The position numbers and the translations under genes were made by a program. Shown here piece by piece: positions 8,563-17,001 of a DNA stretch of 64,000 nt. This DNA comes from Caballeronia sp. GAFFF1. Lineage in GTDB: Bacteria; Pseudomonadota; Gammaproteobacteria; Burkholderiales; Burkholderiaceae. The first letter of the stretch is position 1, and every line of letters starts with the position of its first letter. The stretch covers positions 16,553 to 80,552 of the forward strand of contig NZ_JALQEM010000043.1 in assembly GCF_023630705.1 (NCBI RefSeq). The letters are read 5' to 3'. The notes beneath the pieces are model-generated. The model ran no database searches. It saw only the letters and a program-made list of their open reading frames with translations, and was not told the origin of the DNA.

Positions 8563-10699
8563 CGCACGGCCGGGCGAAACCGGCGCCCTCCCGGAAAAGC
8601 TCACCGCAGAGACGGCGCGCTCCCTGGAAAAGCTCACCGAGTCACTCACGCTCGAGCGGCCCTACACCACCAACGATATCACCGCGCTGCGCGCGTATGT
8701 GCAGCGCATTCCGCCGGCGGTGATCGCGCGCAATTACTACAACCCGGATGAGGATGCGCACGCGGCGACGCCCGGGGCGATGGAGCGGCACCTGACGAAG
8801 ATGCTCGACACGCTGGTGGCGCTGGCGATTGCGCATGGCCCGACGGCACTCGCCGACCACCTACGTGCGTCGATCTGGCAGCACGGGCGGCCGAAGCTCA
8901 CCGCGGTGACCTACCGCATGATGACCGACGCCGCGCACCTCGCGGCCCTGCCGCCGCATCCTGACCATGCAGTCGGCGCGTGGGTGCGTCCACGCATCGC
9001 GCGGCGGCTCAAGGGCGAGGGGATCGACACGCTCGGCGAACTGGTCGCGTTCTGCAACCGGCGCGGCGCGAGCTGGTGGCGCTCGATTCCGCGCATCGGC
9101 CCGGGCCGCGCGCGCGCCGTTGTGAGCGGGCTACGCCGGCAGCAGGCGTGGTTGCAACGAACGGTCGAGGCCGACGTCAACTCCATGGAACAGGACGGCG
9201 TGCCGTTGGTCGCGGCCCATCTGGTCGAAGTCACGCCGGCCGCCAGTGTGACGGAAAGCGGCCCAGGCAGCGGTCCGGGCGGCGGCCCACGTCGGGAAAG
9301 CCGACTCAAGGAGCGACTGACCCTGGCACCGCTTGAGCGCCTGGCGGTGCCGCACGCGCTGTCGGGCGCTGACGGGGAAAACCGGTCGACAGTCTTCTGC
9401 TACATCCAAGCGAAGCACGACCTCGATGCGGTGCGCGCGTACCTGAACCGCTGCCGGGACCAGCCGGCAACGCTGCGCGCGTACACCAGGGAACTCGAGC
9501 GCTTCCTGCTGTGGGCGGTGGTGCTGCGCGGCAAGGCGCTGAGCGATCTGCGCGTGGACGACTGCGAGGCGTACAAGGACTTTCTGAAAAGCTCCGATCC
9601 ACGTTTTGTGGGCGACCGCTTCCCCCGGCACTCACCGCGCTGGCGACCCTTTGCGGCGTCGACCGACGGATCAGCCTCGCTATCGCAGCGCTATACCATC
9701 CGGGTCCTCCGCACCGCGTTCAACTGGTGGGTTGATGTGCGATATCTGGCCGGAAACCCGTGGAAGGCGATCAACGATCCAGCCGTGATCAAGCGTGCGA
9801 GTCCGATGAGAATCGAGCGCGGGTTGACGGCTGGGTTGTGGCGAAAGCTGCGTGACGAACTCGATGCAAGATCAACGGAGGGGAGCGCGACACAGTGGCG
9901 TGTGGTCCGCGCCGTGATCTTGTTGATGGGCGATTCGGGGCTGCGGCGCGAGGAAGCCGCGGTCGCGCATCGCGAAAACCTGCGCCCGTCGTTCTATGGA
10001 ACCTTTGATCGGCCCGTATGGGAGTTGACCCTGGTCGGCAAGGGGCAGCGCGAGCGAACGGTGCCGGTAAGTGCAGCGACACCTGAAGCTTTGCGAATGC
10101 ATTGGGCAGATCGACGGAAGGCGTTCGATAGCGGCGAAGCGGGCGCCGCTTCCAAGGGACCGCTCGTCGCACCGGTCATCATTCCGTGGACCGACGCATC
10201 ACGACGACGCCATCGAGCCTGGACGAGCAACGATGCGGCCGAAGGATACGAAATTGGCTACACCGCTGATGCGCTAAATCGGCTGATTGGCAGAATGTCG
10301 GCGGAGCTGGTGAAGACGGCGGATGCGCTAGATCTAGATGATCGTATCTGGCTCGGTAAGGCCAACGCGCACGCTTTCCGTCACACTTTTGGCACCCGGT
10401 CCGTTGCCAGTGATGTACCAGTCGACGTTGTGCAGAAAGTACTGGGCCACGCATCTCTGCAAATTACTACGATCTATGTTCAGGCTCAAGAATCAGCGCG
10501 TCCTCGAAGAAGTTGCCCGTTACTATGCTGCGCGCAGCGGCTGGCGAAAAAGGATCTTGATTCGCCGAATGATGCAACGGGCTCTGATCATGCATCGACC
10601 ACGAAGCAGCGTCGCGCCCATCATTACACTCCGAGGAATTTGCAACGAGATCGCGGATCGATTGATTTGAAATCGTGCATGCCGACTGATGTTCCGTGA
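8555..10699 (+). CDS. Tyrosine recombinase (phage-type integrase) with long N-terminal domain
   Basis: 714 residues from the ATG at 8555. The N-terminal 270 residues form an extra domain with a helix-hairpin-helix-like stretch (IPRIGPGRARAVVSGL, near 180). A SAM-like core-binding domain (about 290-400) and the catalytic domain follow. Catalytic residues visible are Arg464 (SGLRREE), Lys496, His606 and Arg609 (HAFRHTFG), His632 (GHASLQ) and Tyr641 (TTIYVQA). Just after Tyr641 the frame changes character. A neighbouring frame reads QRVLEEVARYYAA, the usual integrase tail, so a frameshift at about 10484-10494 has probably replaced the C-terminus. The core may still work. This is the likely agent of island integration. 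Confidence 0.85.
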   Translation: MTDARPGETGALPEKLTAETARSLEKLTESLTLERPYTTNDITALRAYVQRIPPAVIARNYYNPDEDAHAATPGAMERHLTKMLDTLVALAIAHGPTALADHLRASIWQHGRPKLTAVTYRMMTDAAHLAALPPHPDHAVGAWVRPRIARRLKGEGIDTLGELVAFCNRRGASWWRSIPRIGPGRARAVVSGLRRQQAWLQRTVEADVNSMEQDGVPLVAAHLVEVTPAASVTESGPGSGPGGGPRRESRLKERLTLAPLERLAVPHALSGADGENRSTVFCYIQAKHDLDAVRAYLNRCRDQPATLRAYTRELERFLLWAVVLRGKALSDLRVDDCEAYKDFLKSSDPRFVGDRFPRHSPRWRPFAASTDGSASLSQRYTIRVLRTAFNWWVDVRYLAGNPWKAINDPAVIKRASPMRIERGLTAGLWRKLRDELDARSTEGSATQWRVVRAVILLMGDSGLRREEAAVAHRENLRPSFYGTFDRPVWELTLVGKGQRERTVPVSAATPEALRMHWADRRKAFDSGEAGAASKGPLVAPVIIPWTDASRRRHRAWTSNDAAEGYEIGYTADALNRLIGRMSAELVKTADALDLDDRIWLGKANAHAFRHTFGTRSVASDVPVDVVQKVLGHASLQITTIYVQAQESARPRRSCPLLCCAQRLAKKDLDSPNDATGSDHASTTKQRRAHHYTPRNLQRDRGSIDLKSCMPTDVP

Positions 10700-10821
10700 A
10701 GCGCTTCGGACGAGGAGCGATCGCTAACCACTGAGTTGCCGAAGGATCCATCAGCACAAAAGTCGTCGACGACCGGCACGAGCTTGCGGTTCCATGGGTA
10801 TAAGCAAAAAGAGCACAGAAA

Positions 10822-13800
10822 TTGAGCAAGAAAGCTAAGAATCAATCTGCGAAAAAACAGCCTGGAAAGCCGCCTGCCGCTCTTCAGCTTTTCCGACGCA
10901 TCGTGCACTCTGCAAAAACGCCAAGAAGTGGCTTGTCGAGAGCGCGTGCAGCGCTGCCTCCAGAGAGCTTCCCGGAGATCGTGCGTGAACTGGGTAGGCA
11001 GTCCATCTACAAGCCCCTGTTGGCGCCCACTGCCTTCGCAAGAACACTAAGAGATTTCACATCTAAGCCACGATTGATTCGCCTGGAAGCAGACGGTGAA
11101 ATCGTGTGGACTGCTTCCATCCTTGCTTTGTACCGGGACGAACTTTGCAGTTTCATTATCCTTCGCGAACAATTCTATGAGTCGTATCTTCTTGGTGACT
11201 TGGTGGGGGCGCTGAATTTTCTCCAAAAAATAGAGGAGCAGTTCGGCGTCTCAATTTGGCTGCTTAACCAGAAAGTTCAGATTCTCCAGCTACACGAAGG
11301 ACTCAAAGCACAAAAAGACTTGCTTGAAGAGGTTGTGAACACGCCAGGTTTCAGCCAATACGCGGCCTGGCTTGTCTACTATTTTAGTGTACGGGCAGAG
11401 GAGAATGTCTCATTCGCAAGCCTCGAACAACAGGCGGGGGACATCCTTGAAATTCCAGAAATGGGCGACTATTGGTTGAGTCATGTGCTCCCGTACGACC
11501 TCACGCAGGTTGAAAATGTCGCGACGCCGATCGCTCACGAAGAACCTCATCCTATCATTGACCGGTACGAAACGTTCGTCGCGATGCTTCAGATCTACGC
11601 CGTTCGGGTCCAAGCATCGGCTCTGCCTCGTCTTATTCTGGCACTGAAGCAAATGGATGGCTTCCCAGACGTTCGCATAACGCGGCTGCAAGAGGTCTTT
11701 GGTCTTCGCGAGCTCGGCTCGGTCGACGTGACGCTGCCGGATGCCGACGCCTATACAGCCGGGCGCTACGAAGAGCTTCTCCCTTCTCATGGAGACAACC
11801 TCGAACTCATCGCTCGCGCCAGAGTGATGTCTGGCCTCGGTGATTCGGGTAGTGTTGATCTGTCGATAAAAAGCCAAGTCATTCGACTGATGTGCGACGT
11901 TCTCGTTCGTTCCGACGCGGCGGCTCAAAGCAGACTCAGCCTGAAGAAACTTGCACTGTTCTGTTCTAAGCACGTCTACGGGATCCAAATTGCGTCGTTT
12001 CTCGAGCGGAGGCACGAGCATCTGCAGGTTTCGGAGTATTCGGAGCTCGACCGCTTAGCCGCGCTCGCGGGCCCGACTGACAACCCGTGGAGCGCGCCGA
12101 TATTGGCGCAACTACTAACGAAGGTCCAATGGCTGGACAGACTTGAAGATAACGTCCCGGAGTCACCGGCAGTAAGGTTGAGAAGGGCGTTGTCCGATAA
12201 CAGCATGGCGAAGTTGGAGGCCCTGCGTGGACTCATCCCCGAATATCGTTTCAACTTGTACGCAGGGCACATTGCGTTCAGCCAAGCGAACTACGATAAA
12301 GCTGCGGACTACTACGAAAAAGTGAGGAAAACGGGGAATGATTATCTAGAATCTACGGCAACTCGCTACCTGTTCGAATCACACTACGCGCTCGGCAAGT
12401 TCGAGAGCGCAATGACGATCGCGGTTTCGGAGTTGCTGCGCCGGCCAACTGCCTGGGATACATATCCGCTTGAGCGGCTGGTGAAACTTTGCCTGAAAGA
12501 CCAGTCGCTAGTCAGCCGGGTTGAACTAGCGATTCTCGTGTATCTGACTTCGCGACATATCGATCCTAAATGGGAGCGAGAGTTATCAGATATCTATGAG
12601 AACGTCCTTTACGAGATGGATTTTACGAGGCCGTCCCAGCTGAGTGAGATTTTCCCTGACCTCAGTCAACCCGCAGTCGACCTTTGGATTTTCTTCCTTA
12701 GATATGTCGCCATCCCTCGCGTGCTCGACGACACGACTGCCTTTGACGATGTGGACGCTGTCGATAGAGAACGCATCTCGGTACTCCAAATTCTCAGTCA
12801 GCTTGACCCCAGTAACGGACAAGCTTACCTCTCTGAGATCCGGGCAATCACCCGGGACTTGAACGTCTCTCATTTCCTCAAAAAGGTGCAAAGCAGTAAG
12901 ATCTATGTTGACGAAAGCGGCGTTCGCAGAGCGTTAGAGCTAACGCTAAGAGAATCCTTTACGCGTTATGTCAGGCTGCTAACAAGTCCATCGTTAGCTT
13001 ACCAAGCTGAGAAATTATCGAAACGACTCGTCGCCATGCTCAACGTCAAAGGAAACCCCGAATTCAAGGAATTGAAGTTGCCGGCCTCTGAACTTGAAGG
13101 GCTGGTGCAATCGATGCTTTCAGATACGGTTCATGAATTCGCATTGAACCCAGCATTTGGGCTAGACACTCATATCAGCACCTCAATCCGACATGGGTCG
13201 TTTGAAGGCCATCTGAGAAGTCCTTTAGCGCTTGAAGGTCTACTCTGCGCTCGATTGGGAGAAACGTATCAGCTTCCCCCGGTGTGGTCGAGAGAGCTAT
13301 CGGAACTGTCGCCAGACGATGGCGAGTATGTACGAAAACAACTCGCTCGTTTTACGCAAAAGTTCGAAGATTTAGTGCAAGGCTACACCAAGCAGAAGCT
13401 ACATATCCGGGCGATCGGCAACAACATTGCGATGTTCGACTATCACACGTCGGACGAGGAGCTTGCAAGCTTGGAGAGCGCGGTTGCTGAAAGTTCGACT
13501 TATGAACTTGCCGTAGATAAATTAATAGCACATTGTTGGTACTTAACTGATCGATCTCTTGATGCGATTCGAACAGATCTTCAGACTTCGATGAGGCGGC
13601 AGCTCGCCACCGCTTTTGACGTTCTCGTTACCAACCTAGAGTCGAAATTGCAGCACGATCAAATCGTATCGCTGATCGATGCGATAGCCAGAGCACGCGT
13701 ATCGTTAGATTCAGCACTTAACGACGTGACCGAGTGGTTCCACAAGCCTACCGACCTATCTCGGGACCCATTCGACTTCGATCTCGCGGTCTATGTAGCT

Positions 13801-14265
13801 CGACTGCAGGCAACAAACTGCTACACGCAAACGCCTATCGTCCCCACGTTCAATCTCTCCGTAACGGGAAAAGTGCCGGGGGCGTCGCTCGACGGCCTTT
13901 GCGAACTTATATTCATCCTTTTTCAAAATGCGATCATCCACGGCCTCACAGAGGACCGAGGAGTAAAGGTTCAGATCAGCACAATGCGAAAAAATGGTAC
14001 GGTTATCCTTGAATGTCGTAATCTAATTCCGGCCGAGGCTGATCTCGCAGAGCGGCGAGCGATGTCACAGGCGGCAATGCGTCGATACGAGCGAGACTCG
14101 GCGCTGAAGCGTGCCCGAAGTGAAGGGGGGTCGGGCCTTTCTAAAATCTGGCGCATCGCGGAATTTGATCTTCGGGTGAAGCACGGTATCTTCTTGGAAG
14201 TTACGGACGATCGCGAATTCGTCGCAAAGGTCGAACTTCAGGGGGAGGCGGTGAACGAATGTTGA
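10822..14265 (+). CDS. dtcA: Detocs sensor histidine kinase DtcA-like
   Basis: 1147 residues from a TTG at 10822; no better in-frame start is evident. Most of the protein is helical and TPR-like. One clear repeat stretch near 470-560 (HIAFSQANYDKAADYYEKV, then a SHYALGKFESA unit) suggests a solenoid sensor. The C-terminus (about 1000-1140) has an ATPase fold of the histidine kinase type: an N-box-like ELIFILFQNAIIHG and a G-box-like GGSGLSKIWRI. I could not place the phospho-acceptor His with certainty. It overlaps the receiver gene by 7 bp. Large TPR sensor kinase, lone receiver and receiver-phosphorylase fusion in this order is the Detocs anti-phage system, in which the kinase senses infection. 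Confidence 0.85.
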   Translation: MSKKAKNQSAKKQPGKPPAALQLFRRIVHSAKTPRSGLSRARAALPPESFPEIVRELGRQSIYKPLLAPTAFARTLRDFTSKPRLIRLEADGEIVWTASILALYRDELCSFIILREQFYESYLLGDLVGALNFLQKIEEQFGVSIWLLNQKVQILQLHEGLKAQKDLLEEVVNTPGFSQYAAWLVYYFSVRAEENVSFASLEQQAGDILEIPEMGDYWLSHVLPYDLTQVENVATPIAHEEPHPIIDRYETFVAMLQIYAVRVQASALPRLILALKQMDGFPDVRITRLQEVFGLRELGSVDVTLPDADAYTAGRYEELLPSHGDNLELIARARVMSGLGDSGSVDLSIKSQVIRLMCDVLVRSDAAAQSRLSLKKLALFCSKHVYGIQIASFLERRHEHLQVSEYSELDRLAALAGPTDNPWSAPILAQLLTKVQWLDRLEDNVPESPAVRLRRALSDNSMAKLEALRGLIPEYRFNLYAGHIAFSQANYDKAADYYEKVRKTGNDYLESTATRYLFESHYALGKFESAMTIAVSELLRRPTAWDTYPLERLVKLCLKDQSLVSRVELAILVYLTSRHIDPKWERELSDIYENVLYEMDFTRPSQLSEIFPDLSQPAVDLWIFFLRYVAIPRVLDDTTAFDDVDAVDRERISVLQILSQLDPSNGQAYLSEIRAITRDLNVSHFLKKVQSSKIYVDESGVRRALELTLRESFTRYVRLLTSPSLAYQAEKLSKRLVAMLNVKGNPEFKELKLPASELEGLVQSMLSDTVHEFALNPAFGLDTHISTSIRHGSFEGHLRSPLALEGLLCARLGETYQLPPVWSRELSELSPDDGEYVRKQLARFTQKFEDLVQGYTKQKLHIRAIGNNIAMFDYHTSDEELASLESAVAESSTYELAVDKLIAHCWYLTDRSLDAIRTDLQTSMRRQLATAFDVLVTNLESKLQHDQIVSLIDAIARARVSLDSALNDVTEWFHKPTDLSRDPFDFDLAVYVARLQATNCYTQTPIVPTFNLSVTGKVPGASLDGLCELIFILFQNAIIHGLTEDRGVKVQISTMRKNGTVILECRNLIPAEADLAERRAMSQAAMRRYERDSALKRARSEGGSGLSKIWRIAEFDLRVKHGIFLEVTDDREFVAKVELQGEAVNEC

Positions 14266-14720
14266 CGTATGTTATTGAGGATAGTCCGGCGAAAGCGGCT
14301 GCGATCCTCCAGTTTTTGGCGGGTCATTACCCCGAAATCTCCGTTCAATTGTTCGCAAGCTTCCAAAGCGGATTGAAGCAGGTCGAGTCTGCTACACCAC
14401 GACTGATTATTCTGGACATGACCTTGCCAACATTTGATCGTGTGCCAAATGGTCGAGAAGGGCGTGCTCGTCCGCTGGGTGGTTACGACTTACTTCGGAA
14501 GCTGAGGCGCCGGAGTATCAACTGCAAAGTAATCGTGGTGACGCAGCTGGAAACCTTTGGCGAAGGAGAAGACAAAATCACCTTCGCAGAGATTACTTCA
14601 ATTTGCGAGCGTGAATTTCCCGGATTGTTCATGGGCAGTGTGTACTTCGATCAAGGCTCTGTCAATTGGCAGGAACAGCTTGCATCGTTGATCGACAATG
14701 TAAGGAGCGGAGCGTGTTAA
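14259..14720 (+). CDS. dtcB: Detocs stand-alone receiver protein DtcB-like
   Basis: 153 residues comprising a single receiver domain. Visible are the acidic pair (Glu7, Asp8 in YVIEDSP), the phospho-acceptor Asp53 in LIILDMTLP, and the Thr-bearing strand VIVVTQL. There is no output domain. In characterised Detocs systems the lone receiver acts as a phosphate sink that buffers the kinase and prevents accidental toxicity. Here it lies between kinase and effector, overlapping both by 7 bp. A strong ribosome binding site for the next gene (AAGGAG, 14702-14707) lies within its 3' end. Confidence 0.87.
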   Translation: MLTYVIEDSPAKAAAILQFLAGHYPEISVQLFASFQSGLKQVESATPRLIILDMTLPTFDRVPNGREGRARPLGGYDLLRKLRRRSINCKVIVVTQLETFGEGEDKITFAEITSICEREFPGLFMGSVYFDQGSVNWQEQLASLIDNVRSGAC

Positions 14721-15955
14721 AAATTTTGATCGTCGAAGACGAGCATGAAAAACGTCGGTTAATCGCTTCGGCAGTTCTGGGAACGCCGGGAATCAGTGAG
14801 GGTGACGTAGAATACGCGGCGGACGTCACCGGCGCCAAGCGTGCAATACGTCGCACCCGCTTCGATCTAGTGATCCTAGACATCAACCTTCCTGAGAAAC
14901 CCGATGCATTTGCAACGCCTGGTGCCGGCTTGCAAGTTATCAGTTTCATCAAGAATAACAACGCAGCAAAAACACCGAGCTACCTTGTCGGCATGACTGC
15001 ATACGACGAGAGTGCCGATGTTGCAGCGGACGAATTCGCGTCCCCACTTTGGAAATTAGTACGCTTCTCGTACACAGAGAACGGTTGGAAGCAGTCGCTG
15101 GAGCTAGCGCTCGAATATTTGGTGCAGAAGCACCGTCCGCCCTATGTGAGCGATGGCAAAACGTATCATACAGATCTCGCGATTTTCACCGCGTTGGACG
15201 AAGAGTTGGAAGCTGTCCTTGCGTTGAACGGGAACTGGCGAGAAGAAGCGGTAGCGCATGATCACGCTCGTTACTTCGTGGGGACGTTTCCTTCAGATGT
15301 CCGACCCGTAAAGGTAGTCGCGGTCGCAGCCCCGCGAATGGGAATGCCGCCGGCAGCAGTGACCGCCGCCAAACTGATAAGCACTTTTCGTCCTAGAACT
15401 CTAGCAATCACTGGCATTTGCGCAGGGGTAAGAGGAAAAACGGACGTCGGCGATATTCTGATCGCCGATCCTTGTTTCGATTGGGGGAGTGGCAAGTGGG
15501 TGCGCGAAGAAGCGACATCGGAACTCCGCTTTAGACCGGCCCCCTATCAATGGAGATTGGACGAAAGGCTCCGAGCTGGTGCTCGTGCAATTGCCACAGC
15601 GGGTCTAATGAGCCAAATACATCAACGATACGCGGATGCGAAGCCGGATAGCGCTCCTCGAGTAATTGTCGATGCAATGGCAAGCGGCGCGTCGGTCCTC
15701 CAGGCAGCGCAACTTGTCGATGATGTGCGCGATCAACACAAGAACCTTGTGGGGGTTGAGATGGAGAGCTATGCAGTCTTCACTGCTGCAGAATATGCAT
15801 CGGAACCCAGGCCAGCATGCATTGCGATTAAATCGGTTTGTGACTTTGGTGACGAAACCAAAGCCGACGAAGCGCACGCTTACGCGTCGCACACCAGCGC
15901 GCAATTCTTATACGCGTTCGCAACGGAGTTCCTTGTGAACGAAGACATCGACTAA
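14714..15955 (+). CDS. dtcC: Detocs effector DtcC-like: receiver fused to nucleoside phosphorylase
   Basis: 413 residues from the GTG at 14714, chosen because AAGGAG sits 6 bp upstream and the receiver begins at once (LKILIVEDE). Residues 1-130 are a receiver with Asp56 (LVILDINLP). Residues about 150-405 are a purine nucleoside phosphorylase/MTA nucleosidase fold: FTALDEELEAV, the TGICAGVRG loop, the substrate-binding VGVEMESYAVF and the catalytic-Asp stretch KSVCDFGDET. In characterised Detocs, phosphorylated DtcC cleaves ATP into adenine and ribose-5'-triphosphate, killing or arresting the infected cell. All key motifs are present, so the effector appears intact. Confidence 0.88.
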   Translation: MLKILIVEDEHEKRRLIASAVLGTPGISEGDVEYAADVTGAKRAIRRTRFDLVILDINLPEKPDAFATPGAGLQVISFIKNNNAAKTPSYLVGMTAYDESADVAADEFASPLWKLVRFSYTENGWKQSLELALEYLVQKHRPPYVSDGKTYHTDLAIFTALDEELEAVLALNGNWREEAVAHDHARYFVGTFPSDVRPVKVVAVAAPRMGMPPAAVTAAKLISTFRPRTLAITGICAGVRGKTDVGDILIADPCFDWGSGKWVREEATSELRFRPAPYQWRLDERLRAGARAIATAGLMSQIHQRYADAKPDSAPRVIVDAMASGASVLQAAQLVDDVRDQHKNLVGVEMESYAVFTAAEYASEPRPACIAIKSVCDFGDETKADEAHAYASHTSAQFLYAFATEFLVNEDID

Positions 15956-16374
15956 GTTGGACGCGGCGACGCGTATGTTCGAGTAGCTGGTCCCAATAAA
16001 ACATATTGCGGTGGTATATGCTGGAACGATTAATGGGCAGATCCAACTCGGCGCTTCAATATTACGTCTTTAAGAAAGTCTCAGCCTTTGGCCCTTCAAA
16101 GCACTTGACATAAGACCGTCGTGACGCTGGTCGCATCACTAGGCGTTTGATGTTTCCTTTCAAGAACATAGCGCCCGCGTCGGGGCGTTATCGACACGGT
16201 TATCCACGTAATCTGTGGATAACTCAGCCCCCTGCAGCCACGCGCCAGACTGGAAGCGCCTCCCGACCGATTGGACAGCGACCTTCTCGAATTCTGAAGT
16301 CGGCCATGAAGCGACGTTCGCTGGCCCATAAACTTGGACTTCGCGCCGTCGACGACATATCCGGTAGCAGACGT
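15956..16374. other. Intergenic region between Detocs and the small membrane protein gene
   Basis: No credible gene. The stretch includes the DnaA-box-like cluster listed separately at 16188-16223. Genes on its two sides converge (plus-strand Detocs, minus-strand membrane protein). No clear intrinsic terminator was seen. Confidence 0.5.
16188..16223. promoter_or_regulatory. Cluster of DnaA-box-like 9-mers including a 9-bp inverted repeat
   Basis: GTTATCCAC (16199-16207) and GTGGATAAC (16215-16223) form a perfect 9-bp inverted repeat with a 7-base spacer. Read on the minus strand, the right arm extended by one base gives TTATCCACA, a consensus DnaA box. The left arm gives TTATCCACG, one mismatch. 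A third one-mismatch site, TTATCGACA, lies at 16188-16196. It may be a DnaA-binding site or a remnant of a replication origin carried by the mobile element. Confidence 0.5.
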
Positions 16375-16827
16375 TCACACGGCAATGTGAAGCAGTGCCA
16401 GTATGCAAACAAAAAGCGTAATTAGAATGAAAACGGCCCAGAATCCTATGCGAACGATCGTCTGCCTACCTCTGCCGGTACTTTCGAAGTAGGTTTCCCA
16501 ACCAAGCCCTGCCGGGAGTTCTCCCTTCGTCCGGCTCGCCAACTCAACTTCCCTCAAATACTTACCCATCGTTCCGAGGTGAAGGTTTATCGAGTAAGCT
16601 CTCGCAGCTCCAAAAACCGCTATAAGACACGGAATTGCCCACGCCATCCACGTGAACGAGTATTGGAGTCCATCCGATCCCCCACTGTGAACTACCAGCC
16701 ACGAATAGACGGCGGCGACAGATAACAGAGAGTTCCGCTCAAGCGCAGAAAGCTCTGCTAATTGAGTTTCGATCTCTTTCCTCAGACTGAGGTATTCCTC
16801 CTTTGGAAGCGAAAACGGGTCGCTCAT
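16375..16827 (-). CDS. Small membrane protein of unknown function
   Basis: 150 residues. The N-terminus is a charged helix (about 8-30, KEEYLSLRKEIETQLAEL). Three membrane helices follow at about 32-47, 58-78 and 125-148, with a loop of about 45 residues between the last two. The topology recalls small island-borne membrane proteins with an N-terminal helix, but I recognise no family. It converges with Detocs and is read in the same direction as the upstream hydrolase gene, about 170 bp away. Confidence 0.6.
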   Translation of the reverse strand: MSDPFSLPKEEYLSLRKEIETQLAELSALERNSLLSVAAVYSWLVVHSGGSDGLQYSFTWMAWAIPCLIAVFGAARAYSINLHLGTMGKYLREVELASRTKGELPAGLGWETYFESTGRGRQTIVRIGFWAVFILITLFVCILALLHIAV

Positions 16828-17001
16828 CGTAGCTCCATTAAACTAGAAATAACGCCCTAGCTTATGACGCACGCCTTGAAGAACGGCCGCAGCGGGCGTG
16901 ACTCCGGAGGTTTGCAAACAGCAGATTGGTGGCAAATTACAGGGCCGGCTGTCGAAGTCTCGAGCAACGTACGCTGACTGGTTGGATGGGTTAGCCGTTA
17001 C

